DNA of 64,000 nt, from assembly GCF_013363975.1 (NCBI RefSeq), contig NZ_JABWGN010000013.1, positions 175,636 through 239,635 of the forward strand, in the 5' to 3' direction. The position numbers and the translations under genes were made by a program. Within the stretch, counting starts at the first letter, position 1. The number at the start of each line of letters is the position of its first letter. A model generated the notes under the pieces. The model ran no database searches and was not told the origin of the DNA. It was given only the letters and a program-made list of their open reading frames with translations. Source of the DNA: Nonomuraea montanisoli. GTDB taxonomy: Bacteria; Actinomycetota; Actinomycetes; Streptosporangiales; Streptosporangiaceae. Below, piece by piece: positions 35,039 through 43,732 of this stretch.

Positions 35039-35626
35039 GTGGAACAGCTCGAATACCGAAGGCTCATCAAGGTGCTGGAGCGAGTGGCCGGGGCTCGGAG
35101 GGGCGAGCTCTATCCGGTGCTGGCCGAGGCCGTGGCCGTCCATCTCGGGTGGATCGACGCGTTCGTGGCCGAGAACCCCGCGTATCTGGCGCCGGGAGGC
35201 GATGGCGAGGAACAGTACCTCACCATGTTCCGGCCGGACTTCGTGGAGGAGTACGTCGAACGGTGGCGCCTGCACAATCCCTTCGCCTCGCGCGACGGGA
35301 TCGCCTGCCTGACCCGCCATGGCGTGGCGACACTCGGACGACTCCGCCCGCGGGCGACCGAGCCGGAGCGCGACTTCGCCGACACATTCCTGCGCCATCA
35401 CGGCATAGACGACATGTTGAAGATCGTCATCAGGTCACCGGCCACGGGCGCGGTCAGCACCCTGGGGGTGCCGTTCGACGGTGATCGGCGCGTCATCGAG
35501 CCGAGCGACCTGCTGATGGCGACCACGCTGGGCCCGCTGCTGAGCCCGTACTTCGACGTGAACCCCGTACCGGCCCCCATGGGGGACCGCACCTCGGACG
35601 AACGCGACGTGCGGTCCCGGCCATGA
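35039..35626 (+). CDS. Stand-alone sensory domain resembling LuxR-type regulator N-termini
   Basis: The 195-residue product (GTG start at 35039) contains a pattern seen before the helix-turn-helix in some actinobacterial LuxR-family regulators: LIKVLERVAGARRGELYPVL, YVERWRLHNPFASRDGI and GVPFDGDRRVIEPSDLLMATTLGPLLSPYF. That is a GAF/PAS-like ligand-binding fold ending in a long helix. The C-terminal DNA-binding domain is absent: the frame ends after 195 residues with a polar tail. It may be a truncated regulator or a real single-domain binding protein. No partner gene is adjacent. The family assignment is by pattern only. Confidence 0.5.
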   Translation: MEQLEYRRLIKVLERVAGARRGELYPVLAEAVAVHLGWIDAFVAENPAYLAPGGDGEEQYLTMFRPDFVEEYVERWRLHNPFASRDGIACLTRHGVATLGRLRPRATEPERDFADTFLRHHGIDDMLKIVIRSPATGAVSTLGVPFDGDRRVIEPSDLLMATTLGPLLSPYFDVNPVPAPMGDRTSDERDVRSRP

Positions 35627-35644
35627 TCGTCGGCTGTCGCCCGA

Positions 35645-37048
35645 TCAGTCGAGCGGCAGATCGAGCAGGGCGTTCTCCACCACCTCGGGCATGGCCGGAT
35701 GGATCCAGTACTGGCCCCTGGCCATGGAGCGGGCGTCCAGGCCGAAGGACATGGCCTGGATCAGCGGCTGGATCAGCGCCGGCGCCTCGGGGCCGATGAT
35801 GTGCGCGCCGAGCAGCTCACCGGTGGCGGGGTCGGCCAGCACCTTGGCGAAGCTGGTGGTGTCCTCCATGGCCCAGCCGTACGCGATCCCGCTGTACTCC
35901 CGCGTCGCGGTCACGTACGCGCGCCCGCTGACCTGCGCCTCCTGTTCGGTCATGCCCACTGAGGCGATCCGCGGGGAGGAGAACACCGCGTGGGGGACGT
36001 GACGATGGTCGGAGCTGCGAAGATCGTCCGGGTGCAGCAGGTTGTGCTGGACGGTGCGCCCCTCGTGGTTCGCGACGTGCTTGAGCCGCCAGGGGGAGGA
36101 CACGTCGCCGAGGGCCCACACTCCGGCCACCGAGGTCGCCTGCCGCCCGTCCACGACGATGCGGCCGTCCGGGTGCAGGGCGAGCCCTCCCGCGGCGGCG
36201 TCCACGAGATCGGAGTTGGGCCGGCGGCCGGTGGCCACCAGCAGTTCGTCGGTCTCCAACACTTCCGCGCCCTCGGGGCCTTCAAGGTCGAGGAGCAGCT
36301 TGTCGCCTTCTCTGCCGGCGCTCAGCAGCTTGCGGTTCAGGCGGACGTCCCACCGGTCGCGCGCCAGCTCGGTGAAGCGCCGCGCCACGTCCGTGTCCTC
36401 GTGCCGCAGCAGTGATTCGCTGCGTGCGATCACGCTGATCTCGACGCCCAGGGAGGAGAACACGTGGGCCATCTCGGTGGCGACGAACCCCGAGCCCAGG
36501 ATGGTCATGCGGCGCGGGAGCCGGTCCAGGCGCATGACGGTGTCACTGGTGTGGTAGCCGAGCGCGTGGTCCAGGCCGGGCACGTCCGGGACGTCCGGGC
36601 GGCTGCCGACCGCCACCACGACCTGGTCGGCGGTGATCGTGACGGGCCCGTCCGCCGTGTCCACGGCCAGGCGGCGCTCGCCGGTGAAGCGGGCCGTCCC
36701 GCGGTAGAGGGTGACGTTCTCGCGCCCCGTCGCGCGGTAGCGCTCGCCGCCGGCCGCGAGCGGGTCGATGCGGCCGAAGATCCGGTCGCGTACGGCGGGC
36801 CAGTCGACGCCGCGCAGGGCCAGGTCGACGCCCAGCGCGGCACCGTGCTCCGGCACGCGGGCGGTGTCAGCGGTGTGCACGAACATCTTGGTCGGAATGC
36901 AGCCGACGTTGAGGCAGGTGCCGCCGAAGCTGTCGAGCGGGCCGACGCCCTTCTCGACGATGGCGACCTTCCAGTCGGCGAACCGCTTGTCGACGATCGG
37001 GTTTCCGGAGCCGGAGCCGATGACGACGAGGTCGAAGTGCTGGTCCAT
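35645..37048 (-). CDS. mtr: Mycothione reductase
   Basis: This 467-residue class I pyridine nucleotide-disulfide oxidoreductase has the FAD motif (DLVVIGSGSGN), the redox disulfide GGTCLNVGCIPTK, the NAD(P) motif ILGSGFVATEMAHVFSSLG and the C-terminal active-site HPAMPEVVENALLDL with the catalytic His. The SGSGN start and the HPAMPE ending are those of mycothione reductase rather than glutathione reductase or lipoamide dehydrogenase. It reduces mycothiol disulfide with NADPH in the cytoplasm, the actinobacterial equivalent of glutathione reductase. The ATG at 37048 opens the conserved protein, but no strong ribosome site precedes it. Monocistronic. Confidence 0.9.
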   Translation of the reverse strand: MDQHFDLVVIGSGSGNPIVDKRFADWKVAIVEKGVGPLDSFGGTCLNVGCIPTKMFVHTADTARVPEHGAALGVDLALRGVDWPAVRDRIFGRIDPLAAGGERYRATGRENVTLYRGTARFTGERRLAVDTADGPVTITADQVVVAVGSRPDVPDVPGLDHALGYHTSDTVMRLDRLPRRMTILGSGFVATEMAHVFSSLGVEISVIARSESLLRHEDTDVARRFTELARDRWDVRLNRKLLSAGREGDKLLLDLEGPEGAEVLETDELLVATGRRPNSDLVDAAAGGLALHPDGRIVVDGRQATSVAGVWALGDVSSPWRLKHVANHEGRTVQHNLLHPDDLRSSDHRHVPHAVFSSPRIASVGMTEQEAQVSGRAYVTATREYSGIAYGWAMEDTTSFAKVLADPATGELLGAHIIGPEAPALIQPLIQAMSFGLDARSMARGQYWIHPAMPEVVENALLDLPLD

Positions 37049-37363
37049 GGAGGGGATCCCTAACGGCTCGTGGGGGTGAGGGGGGTGTCGCGGCTGTTCG
37101 GGGCGGGGGACGCCGCCGGTGCGGACATGGCCGCTCGCTCTCCGAAGGGCCGGCCGTCGGGTCCTGACATGTCGTGCACCTCCTGGAGGGGTCCGGTTGT
37201 GCTGAACACCGCACCGGCCGGTCCCTCTTCCCGCCGGGGCGGGCCGGCTCCTGCCTGGTCCCGCCGGACCCGGGCAGGAGCGACTGCGCCGGGAGCTGCA
37301 CGCGATGATCGAGCCGTTCACCCTGCGCCGCCTGACCGACGTCCCCGCCTGAGCGCGTACGCG
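37049..37363. other. Gene-poor stretch with possible coding relic
   Basis: No intact gene is visible over 315 bases. Part of it may be a decayed 3' end on the plus strand: near 37268-37352 a frame reads ERLRRELHAMIEP then FTLRRLTDVPA and a stop, which looks protein-like but has no beginning. The upstream region of the mycothione reductase gene must lie here too; I see no clear promoter. Confidence 0.3.
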
Positions 37364-38050
37364 TCACCTGGCCGATGACCAGGTCAGCGCGGCGCCGGCC
37401 AGGAACCCCAGGCCGCCGATCAGCGCCCCGGCGTGCAGGCCCGCGACGAGGCCGCCGTGCGCGACCAGCGTGCCGACCAGGGCCAGATCGCGCTGCCCGT
37501 CTGGCGGGCGGCGTTGAGGACGGCCGACGCCGCCCCGGCCAGCGCGGCCGGGGCGGCCTCCATGATGGACGCGGTCGCCGCCGGCATGGCGACCCGACGC
37601 CGAACCCGGTCATCACCAGCGGCGCGAGCAACGTCCAGTAGCTCGTGCCGCGGTCGGCGACGAGCCAGGCGAGCAGGCCGGCGCACCGCCGACGCCGAGA
37701 ATCGCCGCGCGCCGAACAGCTCAAGGGGCAGCATGGGCGCCCGTGCCCGCCGTTCGAGCAGCACGAACGCCGGCAACGCCGACGCGGACACCCCCAGGCC
37801 TCCCAGCACCGGGAGAGAGGCCCAGCCGTGCGGCCAGGCCTCGATCAGCGCCCAGGTCAGCCCGCCCAGGCAGAGCACGCCCGCGAGCTGGGCGGGCACG
37901 TCCAGGCCGTCACGGCTGCCGGCCGGGGCGGCCGCGGGCACGTACCGGGCGGTCGCCAGGATCTTCCACCAGACGTTCTCGTAAGGGACCTCGTCGACGG
38001 CGCCCATCCACTGGAGCGCCGTCTGCACCGGCAGCACCAGCAGCGGAACC
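37364..38050 (-). pseudogene. MFS drug-exporter relic (C-terminal half, several frameshifts)
   Basis: On the minus strand one frame gives LATARYVPAA, GLDVPAQLAGVLCLGGL and VLLERRARAPMLPLELFG, the centre of an EmrB/QacA-type (DHA2) transporter. A second frame then continues with LLAWLVADRGTSYWTLLAPL, the first returns for AAPAALAGAASAVLNAARQTGSAI, and a third supplies the end (GTLVAHGGLVAGLHAG to a TGA at 37364). The N-terminal six-helix half is missing. At least three frame changes show the gene is dead. The left end of the relic is exact; the right limit is approximate. Confidence 0.7.
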
Positions 38051-38223
38051 GCACCTCCAGCGTCTTCAGGCGGCGGCCTCGGCAGATCACCTGAGCGGGT
38101 GAGCCGTCTTCCCCGCCCGAGGGACTTCCGGACCGGACGCCGGCGGGGCTCCTTGACCCGAAGTTGGGCGTATCCATGACCGCGGTGCGGCGTGCGAGCG
38201 GACGTCGGGGTAGGGCGCAGCTC

Positions 38224-38451
38224 ATGGCGAAGAAGAACAAGGACGACCCGGCGGTAGGCGACGAGGTCACCTGGCAGAGCCATGGATCCACCGCCCACGG
38301 CAAGGTCGAGAAGAAGATCACCGACAGGCGGAAGGAGGCCGGACGCACCGTGGCCGCCTCGCCCGACGACCCTCAGTACGTGGTACGCAGCGAGAAGAGC
38401 GGCAAGAAGGCCGTCCACAAACCGTCGGCCATGCGTAAGAACAAGGACTAG
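38224..38451 (+). CDS. DUF2945 (TUDOR-like, hypervirulence-associated) small protein
   Basis: The 75-residue basic protein reads KKNKDDPAVGDEVTWQSHG then HGKVEKKITD and PQYVVRSEKSGKKAVHKPS. This is the DUF2945 fold, a small SH3/TUDOR-like barrel found in many soil bacteria. It is cytoplasmic and highly charged. The ATG at 38224 begins the domain; in-frame codons upstream add a non-conserved tail. The next gene (DUF3140) starts three bases after its stop, a pair often seen together. Function is unknown, though stress-related roles have been suggested for relatives. Confidence 0.85.
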   Translation: MAKKNKDDPAVGDEVTWQSHGSTAHGKVEKKITDRRKEAGRTVAASPDDPQYVVRSEKSGKKAVHKPSAMRKNKD

Positions 38452-38453
38452 CG

Positions 38454-38786
38454 ATGACCGAGGAGGAGGAGCGGGCGATCGCGGCGGAGTTCGGGCGGGC
38501 GGTGAACATGACCGCCAAGGAACTGGAGAGCTGGCTGGCCACCGACGAGTCCAAGGCGGTGGGGCAGAAGAGCGACGGAGGTGAATCGACCGGGCACGAA
38601 TCCGGTCGCAAGATCGTCGAACTGCTCCACGCGGAGAAGGAGTCCCTCACCGAGCCGGACTACGCGCACATGCGCAAGGTGATCGGCTACATCCGCCGTC
38701 ACCTGGCGCAACGGCCCTCGGGTGACGTCCGCGAGACCAGGTGGCGCCATTCGCTGATGAACTGGGGCCACGATCCTCTCAAGTGA
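38454..38786 (+). CDS. DUF3140 domain protein
   Basis: The 110-residue protein has the DUF3140 pattern: EFGRAVNMTAKELESWLATDES, GRKIVELL, the segment ESLTEPDYAHMRKVIGYIRRHLAQRP and a final RHSLMNWGHDPLK. It is a small, charged helical protein without a signal or membrane segment. It follows the DUF2945 gene by two bases and both should be on one transcript. The consistent pairing suggests a shared, unknown (possibly DNA- or stress-related) role. Confidence 0.88.
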   Translation: MTEEEERAIAAEFGRAVNMTAKELESWLATDESKAVGQKSDGGESTGHESGRKIVELLHAEKESLTEPDYAHMRKVIGYIRRHLAQRPSGDVRETRWRHSLMNWGHDPLK

Positions 38787-38936
38787 CGATCCGCTCCCCC
38801 GCGCACCTGGTGGCCCAGACCCCGGTGGGCGTGCAGCTGGGACGATCGTCGGCTGTCGATCTTGACGGAGTACGCGGTTTCTGGCTTGGATCACAGCATT
38901 TGGATCTTTCCCATCGCCTCACGAGCGGAGACCTCC

Positions 38937-40628
38937 GTGCGTCTGTTATCCATGGCACGTTCCCGTCCTCTCGCTTCACCGTCCGCCCGGCCCGCTCACC
39001 GGTCGTCGAGCCTCGTCGCGGCCCTGGCCACGGCGGCCGGGCTCCTCGTCGCGCTGAGCCCGGCCGCTTCCGCCGCCGACACCACGACGGACCTCGGCGT
39101 GGACTCCAGCCTCTACAGACCGGGTGATCTGGCCCTCGGCAACGGAAAGGTCTTCGTCTCGAGCGGGGACAAACTCGTGGTCGCCGGCATGGACGGTGAC
39201 CTCCTGGGCGAGGTCGGCGGGCTGACGGAGACCTCCGGGCTGGCGACGTCGCAGGACGGCACGCGCCTGTACGCGGCGCTGGTCGGTCCGCAGCAGGTCG
39301 TCGAGATCGACACGGCCACCCTGGAGATCACCCGGAGCATCGACCTCCCGTCGTATCCGTGCCCGACGCACCTGGCCCGGTCCGGCCAGCGGCTGTGGGT
39401 GGGCTACGGCTGCGACAGCAACGGGGACGGCGGCGTGATCGGGCTTGATCTGACGGTGACGGCACCACAGCCGACCGTGGTCGCATCAGAGATCGCCGGT
39501 GCTCCACTCCTCGCCGCCAACGGGAGCACGCTGGTCGTGGGTCAAGTGGCGACGAGTACCGACCACCTGTTCGTCTATGACGTGAGCGGTACTCCCACCT
39601 TGCGCGGCGAGATCGACGGATTCACACACGACTTCGGCGATGTGGGCGGTCTCGCTGTCATCCCGGACGGGTCGAAGTTCTTCTCGGCGGCCTCCACCGA
39701 ACGCAGGACCGATCTGTGGGACGCCGACAGCCTGGAGAGAATCCGCTCCTATGCGGGGGAGCCGGCCACCGAGGGCTTCCCCTCCTCCGTCGCGACCAGC
39801 CCGGACGGGGCGTACGTGGTGGTCGGGGGCGCTGACGGCGCGGACCTCGTGATGTACGACGCGGTGACGGGGGCGACGATCCACGCGCTCGACAACCTGG
39901 CGGTGGCCGGAGGCACAGGAAGCCTCGTGTTCTCGGGCACCGACGTCTTCGCCGTGCAGGCCGCCTCCTCCAGGCGGCTGCACTTGTGGCGGGTGGAGGA
40001 CATCACCTTCCCGGCCTCCGCGCTGACGCTGACGCCCCCGCCCGGCGGTGTGGTGAACCAGCCGCTCACGCTGACCGGCCGCCTCGAACTGCCCGGCGGA
40101 GCGGCGGCGGGGGCGAAGCCGCTCACGGTGACCCGCCGCCTGCCCGACGGGACCACCGAGACGCTCGCCGGCGTGACGACCGCTCCGGACGGGACTTTCA
40201 CCGTCACCGACACCCCGGCGGTCGGCGGGGCGTACATCTATGCCGTGCTCTGGGACGGTGACGACGCTGTTCGCTGGAGCACGACTTCGGCGAAAGTGAC
40301 GGTCAAGAACACCTCGTCGCTCACGGTGACGGGTCCCTCGCAATGGCCCGTGGGCGCCGCCCTGACACTCAGCGGCGTGCTGCTGCCTACGCCCCCGCCC
40401 TCGGGATGGGGTTACCCGCTCACGGTGAAGCGCACCGTCACCAACGCCAACGGCACCGTCACGACCACGCTGCCAGGGGTGCCCGCCCGTAAGAACGGGA
40501 CGTACAGCTTCTCCGACAGACCGGCCGAGACAGGGCACTACACCTACACCGTCGAGTGGGTGGGAAACGCCGGCTATACGCCCGCGAAGGCCGAGCACGA
40601 GGTGGAGGTCAAGCAGAGCATCGAATGA
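38937..40628 (+). CDS. Secreted beta-propeller protein with Ig-like C-terminal domains
   Basis: A signal peptide (SSLVAALATAAGLLVALSPAASA) is followed by about 320 residues of YncE/WD-like beta-propeller strands, such as RLYAALVGPQQVVEIDTATL, DAVTGATIHALDN and ATSPDGAYVVVGGA. The last roughly 200 residues hold two Ig-like modules with the repeated start SALTLTPPPGGVVNQPLTL and SSLTVTGPSQWPVGAALTL. It is probably an extracellular binding protein. The GTG at 38937 has GGAG six bases upstream; the longer TTG-started frame adds no conserved sequence. The product is 563 residues. It stands alone. Ligand unknown. Confidence 0.75.
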   Translation: MRLLSMARSRPLASPSARPAHRSSSLVAALATAAGLLVALSPAASAADTTTDLGVDSSLYRPGDLALGNGKVFVSSGDKLVVAGMDGDLLGEVGGLTETSGLATSQDGTRLYAALVGPQQVVEIDTATLEITRSIDLPSYPCPTHLARSGQRLWVGYGCDSNGDGGVIGLDLTVTAPQPTVVASEIAGAPLLAANGSTLVVGQVATSTDHLFVYDVSGTPTLRGEIDGFTHDFGDVGGLAVIPDGSKFFSAASTERRTDLWDADSLERIRSYAGEPATEGFPSSVATSPDGAYVVVGGADGADLVMYDAVTGATIHALDNLAVAGGTGSLVFSGTDVFAVQAASSRRLHLWRVEDITFPASALTLTPPPGGVVNQPLTLTGRLELPGGAAAGAKPLTVTRRLPDGTTETLAGVTTAPDGTFTVTDTPAVGGAYIYAVLWDGDDAVRWSTTSAKVTVKNTSSLTVTGPSQWPVGAALTLSGVLLPTPPPSGWGYPLTVKRTVTNANGTVTTTLPGVPARKNGTYSFSDRPAETGHYTYTVEWVGNAGYTPAKAEHEVEVKQSIE

Positions 40629-40754
40629 TCGCGCCCTTCTGGTCAGGACTGGGGCGGGACCTCTCCTGATCTGAGCGGCGTGCGTTGCAGGGCGAATGAG
40701 AAGGCCGCGCTGGTCATCGACACCGGCATCGGGCCCCGGGGCTTATACCCTCTC

Positions 40755-40785
40755 TATATTGGTGAACTAAACCATTAATGGTGGA
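40755..40785. promoter_or_regulatory. Operator-like dyads at the 3' end of the ROK gene
   Basis: ACCATTAATGGT (40771-40782) is a perfect 12-base palindrome, and TTGGTGAACTAAACCA directly before it is a second dyad. TTAATGGTGGA (40775-40785) recurs exactly at 41965-41975 in the ROK promoter. This is strikingly AT-rich for the region. A TATAG/TATAAG sequence just to the left could serve a minus-strand promoter, but no gene follows in that direction. Confidence 0.4.
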
Positions 40786-41942
40786 GGGGTATCCGCGGGC
40801 AACGGGCCGGTCTCCGGGTTGAAGAGCGTCTTGGACAGGTGCTCGACGCCGTAACAGACGGCGCCGACCGCCACGCACTCGTCGCCGAGCACCGAGGCCC
40901 GCAGCTCCGGCGTGCGCAGGCACATCGTCTCCAGTTCGTCCCTCAGCGGCTCCAGGAGCACGTCGGCCGACCGGGAGAAGCCCCCGCCGAGCACCACCAG
41001 GTCGGGATCGACGGTGAGGGCCATCGCGGAGGTGGCCAGCGCGAGCACCTTGACGTACCGCAGGACGGCGCCGCGCGCGCCGGCGTCGCCGCGCCTGGCG
41101 GCCTCGAACACCGCCCCCGCGACCGCGTCGGGCGGCGTGCCGGGTTCCACGGCGGGGACGGCCTGCAGGAGCTCGCCCACGTGACCGAGGTTGAACAGCG
41201 GGTGCACGCCGATCTCGCCCGCCGCGCCCCCGCCGCCGCGCAGGGGGACCCCGTCGAGCACGACGGCGGCCCCGGCCCGCCTGCCGACGTGCAGGAAGAT
41301 CAGGTTCGGGGTGTCACGGGCGATGCCCCTGCGGCACTCGGCGAGTGCGGCGAGCCGGCTGTCGTTCTCCACGAGGACCGCGCAGCCCAGCCGCGCGCCG
41401 ACGTGATCGGCCAGCGGCACGCTCGACCAGTCCTGGATGGCCCGTGACAGGACGACGCGTCCTTGCAGGTCGACGTAGCCCGTGCTGCCCGCGACCGCGA
41501 TCCAGACGTCGGAGGCGGAGGCGCCCGAGCCGGTCAGGCAGGCGTCGACGACCCTGTCGACGGCGGCCAGCCGCTCGGCGCGCGGCTGCTCGGGGGTGAC
41601 CGGCTCGCGCGTGGTGTGCAGGACGTTGCCGTCGAGGTCGGCCACGACCCCGAGCACCTTGTGCGCTCCTATGTCGAGCCCCAGCACCCGGCCCGCTTCC
41701 CCGCGGAACCGGTAGCGGCGCGCGGGCCTGCCCTTCTCGCCGCCGCTCGGATCCATCTGGGCCACCCAGCCCAGCTCCATCAGGTCGCTGACCACCACCT
41801 TGATGGTGGCTCTGGCCAGGTCGGCGCGCTCGGCGAGCTGGGTCAGCGTCATCGGGCCGCCGGCGCGCAGGGCGGCGAGCGCGGAGAGCGCGTTGAGACG
41901 CCGGAGCCGTTGAAGGTCGCCGCCGGTCACGGGGTGCGTCAC
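40767..41942 (-). CDS. ROK-family transcriptional repressor
   Basis: The 391-residue protein has an N-terminal winged helix-turn-helix (MTLTQLAERADLARATIKVVVSDLMELGWV) and a ROK domain with the ATP-type motif VLGLDIGAHKVLGVVADLDGNVL and a glycine-rich loop. The zinc-binding cysteines of many ROK kinases are not obvious (GEIGVHPLFNLGHVGELL in their place), so it should bind a sugar without phosphorylating it. The GTG at 41942 has AGAAGGG six bases before it; the longer ATG-started frame overlaps the operator. It is divergent from the GH20 operon. Repression of amino-sugar utilisation is inferred from context. Confidence 0.9.
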   Translation of the reverse strand: MTHPVTGGDLQRLRRLNALSALAALRAGGPMTLTQLAERADLARATIKVVVSDLMELGWVAQMDPSGGEKGRPARRYRFRGEAGRVLGLDIGAHKVLGVVADLDGNVLHTTREPVTPEQPRAERLAAVDRVVDACLTGSGASASDVWIAVAGSTGYVDLQGRVVLSRAIQDWSSVPLADHVGARLGCAVLVENDSRLAALAECRRGIARDTPNLIFLHVGRRAGAAVVLDGVPLRGGGGAAGEIGVHPLFNLGHVGELLQAVPAVEPGTPPDAVAGAVFEAARRGDAGARGAVLRYVKVLALATSAMALTVDPDLVVLGGGFSRSADVLLEPLRDELETMCLRTPELRASVLGDECVAVGAVCYGVEHLSKTLFNPETGPLPADTPPPLMV

Positions 41943-41953
41943 GGATAACCCTT

Positions 41954-41987
41954 CTTGACGAATCTTAATGGTGGACTTCATCATAAA
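41954..41987. promoter_or_regulatory. Divergent control region of ROK and GH20 genes
   Basis: The gap of 149 bases between the two starts contains TTGACG (41956-41961) reading right and TATGAT (minus strand, about 41981-41986) reading left, with TTAATGGTGGA at 41965-41975 between them. The same 11-mer at the other end of the ROK gene supports it as the repressor site. Confidence 0.45.
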
Positions 41988-42091
41988 TTCCCACCGGGAC
42001 GGTCATCCACCGCGACATAAGCCCGCCCGCCCGTACGGCGACACGACCGCCGAATCCCGCCCCCCGCCCCCCGACCCCTCAGGGACCTGAC

Positions 42092-43732
42092 TTGCTGCTG
42101 CCACGACCCGTTCACCTCACCCGAGACGGCACGGAGCCCTTCACCCTCACCGCGGCCACAGTGATCGCCGCGCCCCCCGAGCTCGCGCGGGTGGAAGGCT
42201 GGCTGCGTGGCGTGCTGTTCCCCGTGACCGGCCTGCCGCTGCCGCCCGGAGAGGCGCGGCCCGGGGCGATCGAGTTCACCCTGGCGGCCGGGCTCGGCCA
42301 TGAAGCGTACCGCCTGACCGTGCGCCCCGGCGGGGTGCGCATCGAAGCGGGGGACGCGGCGGGGGCGTTCTACGGCGCGCAGACCCTGCGCCAGCTGCTG
42401 CCGCCCGCGGCCTTCCGCAGCGGCGCGGTCGGCGAGCGGGACTGGCTCGTCGCCCCGGTCATCGTCGAGGACCGGCCGAGATTCCGGTGGCGCGGTTGCC
42501 TCATCGACGTGGCCAGGCACTTCCTGCCCAAGCCCGACCTGCTGCGGTACATCGACCTGCTGGCCGCGCACAAGCTCAACGTGCTGCACCTGCACCTGAC
42601 CGACGATCAGGGCTGGCGGTTCGAGGTGAAGGGGTACCCGAAGCTGACCGAGGTCGGCGCCTGGCGCAGGGAGAGCCCGCTGGGGTCACGCCGGCACGGC
42701 CTGTTCGACGGCCGCCCGCACGGCGGCTTCTACACCCAGGACGACCTGCGCGAGATCGTGTCGTACGCGGCGGACCGGTTCGTCACCGTGGTGCCCGAGA
42801 TCGAGCTGCCCGGGCACTCCCAGGCCGCCATCGCCGCCTATCCGGAGCTGGGCAACCTCGGCGACCCGCTGGAGGTCGCCACCCAGTGGGGCGTCTCCCC
42901 GAACGTGCTCAACGTCGAGGACGCCACGCTCGCCTTCTACCGGGACGTGCTCGACCAGGTCATGGAGATCTTCCCCGGCGAGTACGTCTGCGTGGGCGGC
43001 GACGAGTGCCCCAAGACGCAGTGGCGGGAGAGCCCGTCGGCCCAGCGGCGCATCCGCGAGCTCGGCCTGCGCGACGAGGACGAGCTGCAGAGCTGGTTCG
43101 TCCGCCAGTTCTCCGACCACCTGACCGCGCGCGGGCGACGCCTGCTGGGCTGGGACGAGATCATCGAGGGCGGCCTGCCGCCGGGTGCGACCGTGGCGTC
43201 CTGGCGCGGCACGTACGGCGCGGTCGTGGCGGCCCGGGCCGGACACGACGTGATCACGTGCCCGTTCACCGAGCTCTACCTCGACTTCCGGCAGTCGGAC
43301 CGGCCCGACGAGCCGGTCCCGATCGGCAGCGTGATCTCGCTGCGCGACGTCCACTCCTTCGAACCGGTGCCGCCGGAGCTCACGGAGGCCGAGGCCGTCC
43401 GCGTGCTCGGCGCGCAGGCGAACCTCTGGACCGAGCACATCGACTCGCCTCGCGCGCTCGACTACATGGCCTTCCCCCGCCTGTCGGCCTTCGCCGAGGT
43501 CGTGTGGAGCCCCGCGGGCGGCGACTTCGACGACTTCCGGGCACGGCTGCGCCACCACGAGCCCCGGCTCGCCGCGCTGGGCGTGGAGTACCGCAAGGAG
43601 ACCGGCCCCGAGCCGTGGCAGACGCGCCCGGACGTCAAGGGCTGGCCGCGCGAGCGGGCGGAGACCGAGGCCGAGGTGGCGGCCTGGACCCGCGGCATCC
43701 GACGCGACCTCAGTGGAGAGAGGCACCCATGA
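42092..43732 (+). CDS. Beta-N-acetylhexosaminidase (GH20)
   Basis: The 546-residue enzyme shows the GH20 N-terminal domain 2 (residues about 10-130) and the TIM barrel. Visible barrel signatures are RWRGCLIDVARHFLPK, LHLHLTDDQGWRFE, VVPEIELPGHSQAAIAAYP and the catalytic Asp-Glu pair in VCVGGDECPK. Later WDEIIEGGLPPGATVASWRG and GAQANLWTEHI complete the active site. It releases terminal GlcNAc or GalNAc by substrate-assisted catalysis. No signal peptide is present, so it probably acts on imported chito-oligomers in the cytoplasm. It begins with TTG at 42092 after AGGGA. The next gene overlaps its stop. Confidence 0.93.
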   Translation: MLLPRPVHLTRDGTEPFTLTAATVIAAPPELARVEGWLRGVLFPVTGLPLPPGEARPGAIEFTLAAGLGHEAYRLTVRPGGVRIEAGDAAGAFYGAQTLRQLLPPAAFRSGAVGERDWLVAPVIVEDRPRFRWRGCLIDVARHFLPKPDLLRYIDLLAAHKLNVLHLHLTDDQGWRFEVKGYPKLTEVGAWRRESPLGSRRHGLFDGRPHGGFYTQDDLREIVSYAADRFVTVVPEIELPGHSQAAIAAYPELGNLGDPLEVATQWGVSPNVLNVEDATLAFYRDVLDQVMEIFPGEYVCVGGDECPKTQWRESPSAQRRIRELGLRDEDELQSWFVRQFSDHLTARGRRLLGWDEIIEGGLPPGATVASWRGTYGAVVAARAGHDVITCPFTELYLDFRQSDRPDEPVPIGSVISLRDVHSFEPVPPELTEAEAVRVLGAQANLWTEHIDSPRALDYMAFPRLSAFAEVVWSPAGGDFDDFRARLRHHEPRLAALGVEYRKETGPEPWQTRPDVKGWPRERAETEAEVAAWTRGIRRDLSGERHP

